Below are positions 59,605-64,000 of a stretch of 64,000 nt of DNA, piece after piece. The DNA comes from Azospirillum sp. OGB3 (GTDB lineage Bacteria; Pseudomonadota; Alphaproteobacteria; Azospirillales; Azospirillaceae). A model generated the notes under the pieces. It saw nothing but the letters and a program-made list of their open reading frames with translations. It had not been told where the DNA came from and did no database searches. Positions within the stretch are counted from its first letter, which is position 1, and the number at the start of each line of letters is the position of its first letter. Position numbers and translations under genes: made by a program. Where the stretch lies: contig NZ_JACHYN010000001.1 of assembly GCF_014192915.1 (NCBI RefSeq), positions 496,001 to 560,000 of the forward strand, read 5' to 3'.

Positions 59605-60159
59605 GTGTTGCCGTTGCCGACGACGTCTGCCATCCGCCGCGCTCTCGCCGTCCTGGCGCTGGCCGTCGCAGCCCTGGCGCCGGTCACGCCGTCCACCGCC
59701 GACGCGTCGGAAGGCGGACGGCGCGAGAAGGACCCGACCCACGCCTCGGGCCTGCCGATCCCCCGTTTCGTGTCGCTGCGCTCGGGCGAGGTGAACGCGC
59801 GCACCGGCCCCAACGTGCGCTACCCCATCGAATGGGTGTTCACCCGCAAGGAAATGCCGGTGGAGATCACCCAGGAGTTCGACACCTGGCGCCGCATCCG
59901 CGACTGGGAAGGCAGCGAGGGCTGGGTGCACCAGAGCATGCTGTCGGGCAAGCGCAGCATCGTCATCACCGGCGACATCCGCACCGTCCGCAAGGAGCCG
60001 CGCGGCGACGCCGCCGTCGTGGCCCGCGCCCAGCCTGGGGTGATCGGCTGGCTGCGCAAGTGCAAGGGCGAGTGGTGCGAGGTGGACCTGAAGGGCTATC
60101 GCGGCTGGATGAGCCGCGGCGAGTTCTGGGGCGCCTACAAGGACGAGACGTTCGAGTAA
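59605..60159 (+). CDS. Exported SH3-domain protein
   Basis: About 184 residues if it starts at the GTG at 59605; an open frame with a TTG start extends to 59524 and the true start is unsure. A hydrophobic signal ([17 protein letters not shown]) ends near STADA. Two bacterial SH3-like units follow, [32 protein letters not shown] and [16 protein letters not shown], with GWVHQSML and [11 protein letters not shown] closings. These domains often bind cell-wall or protein ligands in the periplasm. It is divergent from the dehydrogenase gene. Confidence 0.78.
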   Translation: MLPLPTTSAIRRALAVLALAVAALAPVTPSTADASEGGRREKDPTHASGLPIPRFVSLRSGEVNARTGPNVRYPIEWVFTRKEMPVEITQEFDTWRRIRDWEGSEGWVHQSMLSGKRSIVITGDIRTVRKEPRGDAAVVARAQPGVIGWLRKCKGEWCEVDLKGYRGWMSRGEFWGAYKDETFE

Positions 60160-60171
60160 GGGGCCGGCGGC

Positions 60172-60251
60172 TTGCCCCCACCCTTCCCATGGCTGACGCC
60201 GCGGGCCCCTTCCCTCCCCTGCGAAGCCGGGGAGGGCTAGGGAGGGGGCAA
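60172..60251. repeat. C/G-rich palindromic repeat between convergent genes
   Basis: Outer arms TTGCCCCC / GGGGGCAA and inner arms CCCTCCCC / GGGGAGGG around a GCGAAGC-type loop, closely like the element at 2837. It sits between the convergent SH3 and DUF3501 genes and can terminate both. Confidence 0.7.
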
Positions 60252-60260
60252 CAGGTCCCC

Positions 60261-60854
60261 CTACCCGAAATCCCCCGCAAGCTCCGCCCGCACCGCCTCC
60301 GGCATCACCGCCATGTGGCCGTACCGGTTATGGCCGATGCCGAGGATCACCTCCATCCCAGGGGTGCGGAAGGCGGCGATCTGCTCCGGCGTGAAGTCGA
60401 AATGCAGGAAATGGACGGCGGACGCCTTGCCGGCCGCGGTCGTGCGCTCCACGTCCTGTTCCGGCCGGCCGGTCACCGTGTGGCCGGCGAAGCGCAGCGT
60501 CACCGTCCGCTCCACCCCGCCCAGCCGGCCAAGCTCGGCGGCGCGCCGCGCCGGGTCGGCGATCTCGAACATCAGCGTGGCGACCAGTTCCGTCCCTTGC
60601 GGGATCAGGCCATTGTAGGCCCGCAACTCGCCGTCGATCTGGTCGTCACCGCCCCGCTCGATGAACAGCATCTCGTGGACCTGCTGCCACATCGTCTCGT
60701 AATTCTCGAAATGGACGAGGGCGTAGGGGCCGACAGCGACGCGGCGCCTCTTCTTCATGGCAACCAGCGCGCTGCGGCGGGCGGCGCGTTCGACGGCGTA
60801 GCGGTCCAGGGGAAGGATGTCGGCGCGGGTGATCGCGGTCCGGCGCGCCGTCAT
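60261..60854 (-). CDS. DUF3501 family protein
   Basis: A 197-residue cytoplasmic protein clearly of the DUF3501 family: [20 protein letters not shown], then [36 protein letters not shown], a [16 protein letters not shown] strand and an HNRYGHM near the C-terminus. Function is unknown. Family genes usually sit with rubrerythrin and an iron-sulfur oxidoreductase; here it overlaps the rubrerythrin stop by 4 bases, but no iron-sulfur gene lies between them. Confidence 0.85.
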   Translation of the reverse strand: MTARRTAITRADILPLDRYAVERAARRSALVAMKKRRRVAVGPYALVHFENYETMWQQVHEMLFIERGGDDQIDGELRAYNGLIPQGTELVATLMFEIADPARRAAELGRLGGVERTVTLRFAGHTVTGRPEQDVERTTAAGKASAVHFLHFDFTPEQIAAFRTPGMEVILGIGHNRYGHMAVMPEAVRAELAGDFG

Positions 60855-61270
60855 GACGACAGTTGGTCCAGCATCCTCTGGAACCGCCCGGCGTGGCTCC
60901 GCTCGGCCTTGGCCAGCGTCTCGAACCAGTCCGCGACCTCCTCGAAGCCTTCCTCGCGGGCGGTGCGGGCCATGCCCGGATACATGTCGGTGTATTCGTG
61001 GGTCTCGCCGGCGATGGCGGCTTTGAGGTTGCTCACCGTGTCGCCGATGGGCAGGCCGGTGATCGGGTCACCGGCCTCCTCCAGGAATTCCAGATGGCCG
61101 TGGGCGTGGCCCGTCTCGCCCTCCGCCGTGGAGCGGAAGACGGCGGCGACCTCGTTGTGGCCTTCCACGTCGGCCTTCTGGGCGAAATAGAGATAGCGGC
61201 GGTTGGCCTGGCTCTCCCCCGCGAAGGCCGCCTTGAGGTTCTGCTCGGTCTTCGTGCCCTTCAGCGACAT
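60851..61270 (-). CDS. Rubrerythrin family protein (ferritin-like, no rubredoxin domain)
   Basis: A 139-residue diiron protein, shorter than full rubrerythrin because it lacks the C-terminal rubredoxin domain. Metal-ligand motifs are E in [12 protein letters not shown]-x2-H in [11 protein letters not shown] in [12 protein letters not shown], and E-x2-H in AERSHAGRF. Such proteins reduce peroxide; the electron donor is unknown. It is coupled to DUF3501 and lies 199 bases after irr. Confidence 0.9.
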   Translation of the reverse strand: MSLKGTKTEQNLKAAFAGESQANRRYLYFAQKADVEGHNEVAAVFRSTAEGETGHAHGHLEFLEEAGDPITGLPIGDTVSNLKAAIAGETHEYTDMYPGMARTAREEGFEEVADWFETLAKAERSHAGRFQRMLDQLSS

Positions 61271-61469
61271 GGCGGCGTTCTCCAGACGGGGTTCGGCCCG
61301 GCCCGACCGCGCGCGGGCGTGGGGCCTCCGGCGACCGAGCCTCGGCTACGGCTTATGCCATTGCTCCCAAAACGCGTCAATGTTCCGGAAATTCCCTGAC
61401 GACCCGGCTGGACGACCGTTTTTTCCGTGACGCGGCCGTCGGCCGCCTGTCCTTCAGAGATCCTCGCCC

Positions 61470-61901
61470 TCAGCGGTCCTCGCCCTGGTCCGCGCTCAGC
61501 CGGACGATCACGTCCACCCGGGCGATGCGCGTGCCAGGGGGGGCCGGCGGCAGATGCTGCACCACCACGTCGTCGCCGGGGATGTCCTCCAACCGGCCCG
61601 TCCCTTCCAGGAAGAAATGGTGATGGTCGCTGGTGTTGGTGTCGAAGTAGGACTTGCCCGCTTCCACCACCACCTCGCGCAGCAGGCCGGCGGCGGTGAA
61701 CTGGTTCAGCGTGTTGTAGACCGTGGCCAGCGACACCCGCAGGTCCGCCCCCATGGCCTCGGTGTGGAGCTGCTCGGCGGTGACGTGGCGGTGCTCCCCT
61801 TCGAACAGCAGGCGGGCCAGCCCCAGACGCTGGCGCGTCGGGCGGAAGCCCGCCGTCTGCAGGCGGTCGAGGGCGCGCTTGAAGGGTCGGATGCCGGTCA
61901 T
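61470..61901 (-). CDS. irr: Irr-type Fur-family iron/peroxide-responsive regulator
   Basis: A 143-residue Fur-family protein. The winged helix has the recognition segment LRVSLATVYNTLNQFTAAGLL. The dimer domain has the HHHF motif (DHHHFFLEGTG) typical of Irr and lacks the structural CxxC pairs of Fur/Zur. Irr represses or activates iron genes according to haem state. The rubrerythrin and DUF3501 genes lie downstream on the same strand and are probable targets. A partial Irr-type box lies about 80 bases upstream. Confidence 0.82.
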   Translation of the reverse strand: MTGIRPFKRALDRLQTAGFRPTRQRLGLARLLFEGEHRHVTAEQLHTEAMGADLRVSLATVYNTLNQFTAAGLLREVVVEAGKSYFDTNTSDHHHFFLEGTGRLEDIPGDDVVVQHLPPAPPGTRIARVDVIVRLSADQGEDR

Positions 61902-61979
61902 CGTCGTCTGTTCGCCGTGGTTCAGGTCACAAAGTCGGAACGCGAAACGGACCGCGGCGATCCGCCGCAGCCCGCTCAG

Positions 61980-61996
61980 TTTAGAACGATTTCAGG
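61980..61996 (-). promoter_or_regulatory. Possible Irr box (iron control element) upstream of irr
   Basis: TTTAGAACGATTTCAGG (read on the plus strand) has a perfect left half of the TTTAGAAC-N2-TTCTAAA type motif but a poor right half. It lies between irr and the gene ending at 62037. Suggestive only. Confidence 0.3.
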
Positions 61997-62036
61997 TCAG
62001 GGGGCAAGCGCCCCCCGCAAACCCAGGCCGCCGACG

Positions 62037-63452
62037 TCAGTAGCCGGTGGCGATCCGCTCGACCAGCTGCTTCACGGTCGGGATGAAGCCGTCCTTGTAG
62101 TAGGGGTCCGATGCGAAGCGGAAGGCGTTGTGACCGGCAAACATGAGCTGGTTTTCGCAGTCGTCGGTGTGGCTGACCGCCTGCAGGGTCTTCTGGATGC
62201 AGTAGGACCGCGGATCGGCACGCTTGCCGTTCGTGCCTTCCTCGTTCTGCGCCCAGTTGGAGAAGTTGCAGGCCGACAGGCAGCCCATGCAGTCCACCTG
62301 GTCGCGGTGGATGCGCTCCGCCTGCTCCGGCGTGACGAAGATGACCGTGCTGTCCGGCGTCTTCAGCCCGCTGGTGAAGCCCTGGGACAGCCAGCCCTCG
62401 GCGCGGGCCTTGTCCGTCTCGGTCACGTAGACCGGGCGGCCGCGCGGCCCCAGCGGCAGCTCGGCGGAATGCTCGCCCACCGGCTTGGGCAGATAGGCCA
62501 CCTGACGCTCCGAGCGGGCCATCAGGTCCATCAGGAACGGATTCTTGACGGCGGAGGAGTAGAAGCCCGTCGGCGAGAAGCGGTTCAGGAAGACGTCGCC
62601 TTCCTTCAGCGTCAGCAGACGATGCTTCCAGGCGTTGGAGATCGGGCTTTCCTGGGTCAGCAGCGGGCGCGTGCCGAACTGGAAGGCCACCGGGCCGAGA
62701 TCGGGATTGTCGATCCAGTCCTCCCAGTCCGACAGCCACCAGACGCCGCCCGCCATGACGATGGGGGTGTCGTTCAGGCCGAAGCTGTTCATCATCTGGC
62801 GCAGCGCCAGGACGCGGGGGAACGGATCCTCCGGCTTCAGCGGGTCTTCGGAGTTGGACAGGCCGTTGTGGCCGCCGGCCAGCCACGGGTCCTCGTAGAC
62901 CACGCCGCCCAGGTTCTCGCGGAACTTGTGGTAGGCGCGCAGCCACAGGGCGCGGAAGGCGCGGGCCGAGGAGACGATGGGGTAGTAATGCACGCCGTAG
63001 TGCACGGCGATCTCCGCTACGCGGTAGGGCATGCCGGCGCCGCAGGTGACGCCATGGATCAGGCCCTGCGAGCCTTCCAGCACGCCGTGCAGGATGTGCT
63101 CGGCGCCGCCCATCTCCCACAGGACGTTCATGTGGATGCGGCCCTGGCCGTTCGACGCCTCGTGCGCGATGCGCGCCTGCGCGATGCCGCCCTGGATGCC
63201 GAACTTGATCAGCTCGTCGTGACGCTCGCGACGGGTTTTGCCGTGATAGACCTGCGGCAGGAGATTCCCGTTCTCGTCGTAGCTGTCGGCGTTCACGCCC
63301 GAGAATGTTCCGATACCCCCGGCCGCCGCCCAGGCGCCCGAGCTTTCCCCGTTGGAGACGGCAATTCCCTTGCCACCCTCGACGAGCGGCAGAACCTCCC
63401 GGCCAGACATCAGCAACGGCTTAAGCGCCTTCAACGAAACCTCCAAGACCAT
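62037..63452 (-). CDS. Nitronate monooxygenase-like flavoprotein with C-terminal cysteine cluster
   Basis: A 471-residue TIM-barrel flavin enzyme of the nitronate monooxygenase/2-nitropropane dioxygenase family. It has the FMN-binding GGIGTFSG, TCGAGMPYRVAE, a conserved H in the IAVHYGVHYYPI strand, and AGGVWWLSDWEDW. It is longer than usual (~330): the last ~90 residues carry D-C-M-G-C-L-S-A-C (C-x2-C-x3-C) and two more cysteines (RSYC, DDC), a possible iron-sulfur or zinc site. The ATG at 63452 is chosen over an open frame to 63632. The physiological substrate is unknown. Confidence 0.82.
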   Translation of the reverse strand: MVLEVSLKALKPLLMSGREVLPLVEGGKGIAVSNGESSGAWAAAGGIGTFSGVNADSYDENGNLLPQVYHGKTRRERHDELIKFGIQGGIAQARIAHEASNGQGRIHMNVLWEMGGAEHILHGVLEGSQGLIHGVTCGAGMPYRVAEIAVHYGVHYYPIVSSARAFRALWLRAYHKFRENLGGVVYEDPWLAGGHNGLSNSEDPLKPEDPFPRVLALRQMMNSFGLNDTPIVMAGGVWWLSDWEDWIDNPDLGPVAFQFGTRPLLTQESPISNAWKHRLLTLKEGDVFLNRFSPTGFYSSAVKNPFLMDLMARSERQVAYLPKPVGEHSAELPLGPRGRPVYVTETDKARAEGWLSQGFTSGLKTPDSTVIFVTPEQAERIHRDQVDCMGCLSACNFSNWAQNEEGTNGKRADPRSYCIQKTLQAVSHTDDCENQLMFAGHNAFRFASDPYYKDGFIPTVKQLVERIATGY

Positions 63453-63663
63453 GAGAGCGCCCGCGTGCGGGCACCCGGACAGCGCGACCCGAAAGACGAC
63501 GAAAAACGCCGCCGGGAGTCGTGCCCCCGACGGCCCATGCCGCCATGAGCGATCTATATATGAGGAAATTTCCGTGCGGACGAGCGGATTCGCGGTGTTA
63601 GAAAAAAATCTGTCACGGCGACTTTTCCCCAAACGTCAATCGGCGGTCCCTAGGGCAACCGAT

Positions 63664-64000
63664 TTACGGATTTGTCTGTCCGGCCAGTTCGGCCGCCAGC
63701 CGGCCCGGCGCGTCGGTGAAGACACCGGCCACGCCCCAGCCGAACAGCGTGCGCGCCCGCGCCGCGTCGTTGACCGTGTAGGCCAGCACCGGGCGCCCGG
63801 TGGCGCGATAGGCGGCGACGCTTTCCGCCGTCTGGCGATCCTGATGGATGTTCAGCGTGGCAGCGCCGATGCGGTCGGCGATGGCCGCCCAGTCGGCCGG
63901 CGGGTCCCACAGCAGGTAACCGCGCGGAATCCCCGGCGCCCGGTCGCGCGCCACCTCCAGGCAGGGCACCTCGAAGCTGGACACCAGCAGGGGCAGGCCG
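63664..64000 (-). CDS. Glycerophosphodiester phosphodiesterase, C-terminal part (partial)
   Basis: The last ~112 residues of a gene that runs past the window end. The visible part has the GDPD family tail: GLPLLVSSFEVPCLEVAR, RGYLLWDPP, ATLNIHQD with the conserved H, and RPVLAYTVNDAARARTLFGWGVAGVFTDAPGRLA. The enzyme hydrolyses glycerophosphodiesters to glycerol-3-phosphate. The catalytic N-terminal histidines lie outside the window. It is near but not in the pho cluster. Confidence 0.85.
   Translation of the reverse strand, partial: GLPLLVSSFEVPCLEVARDRAPGIPRGYLLWDPPADWAAIADRIGAATLNIHQDRQTAESVAAYRATGRPVLAYTVNDAARARTLFGWGVAGVFTDAPGRLAAELAGQTNP

Overview
The window is a 64 kb stretch of GC-rich alphaproteobacterial chromosome. 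Its core genes (dnaA, rpsT, ubiE-ubiB, mutM), the cbb3 oxidase and FNR genes, an Irr-type Fur protein and the overall gene style suggest a member of the Rhodospirillales, most likely Azospirillum. That genus assignment is an inference from family resemblance, not a search result. No rRNA, tRNA, CRISPR array or insertion sequence was seen.

Layout. 1-2.8 kb (+): the end of a cysteine synthase gene, an unassigned PPC-like protein, and a moeB / DsrE / small-protein group. 2.9-10.9 kb (-): a complete phosphate regulon, phoR then pstS-pstC-pstA-pstB-phoU-phoB, with a three-unit Pho box before pstS and a hairpin between pstS and pstC. 11-13.4 kb (-): a malic enzyme fused to a phosphotransacetylase-like domain. 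13.5-23 kb (-): cbb3 oxidase ccoNOQP, its assembly genes ccoGHIS, and an FNR-type oxygen sensor, with FNR-like boxes before ccoN and ccoG. Downstream of fnr lies a 214-bp non-coding string of six perfect hairpins. 23.2-28.7 kb: a GNAT-like gene, two RNA methyltransferases, a Tat-exported multicopper oxidase, a thioesterase and a small acidic protein.

28.7-35.7 kb: a polyamine-type ABC transporter on the minus strand whose four genes are split by a plus-strand copper cassette (DUF2946, YcnI-like, CopC-CopD fusion). 35.9-40.9 kb: a response regulator-GGDEF protein, dnaA, rpsT, an enoyl-CoA hydratase and an exported protein. 41-48.4 kb: mutM and ubiE-ubiB, separated by two tandem paralogous TPR plus glycosyltransferase-like genes. 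48.5-55.7 kb: a cytidylate kinase-like protein, a peptide-binding protein, pyrophosphatase, an L-lactate-type dehydrogenase and a protein-acetyltransferase-like ADP-forming acyl-CoA synthetase.

55.9-58.3 kb is visibly AT-richer than the rest and holds a two-gene operon: a DUF4062-coiled coil-TPR protein and a small cysteine-containing protein of unknown function. It looks horizontally acquired and is the best candidate here for an undescribed (possibly defence-related) system. 58.4-64 kb: a 2-hydroxyacid dehydrogenase, an exported SH3 protein, an Irr / rubrerythrin / DUF3501 iron-peroxide group, a nitronate monooxygenase-like flavoprotein with an extra cysteine cluster, and the end of a glycerophosphodiesterase gene.

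Themes: phosphate starvation (PhoBR), low-oxygen respiration (FNR and cbb3, with copper supply by CcoI and possibly the copper cassette), and iron or peroxide response (Irr, rubrerythrin).
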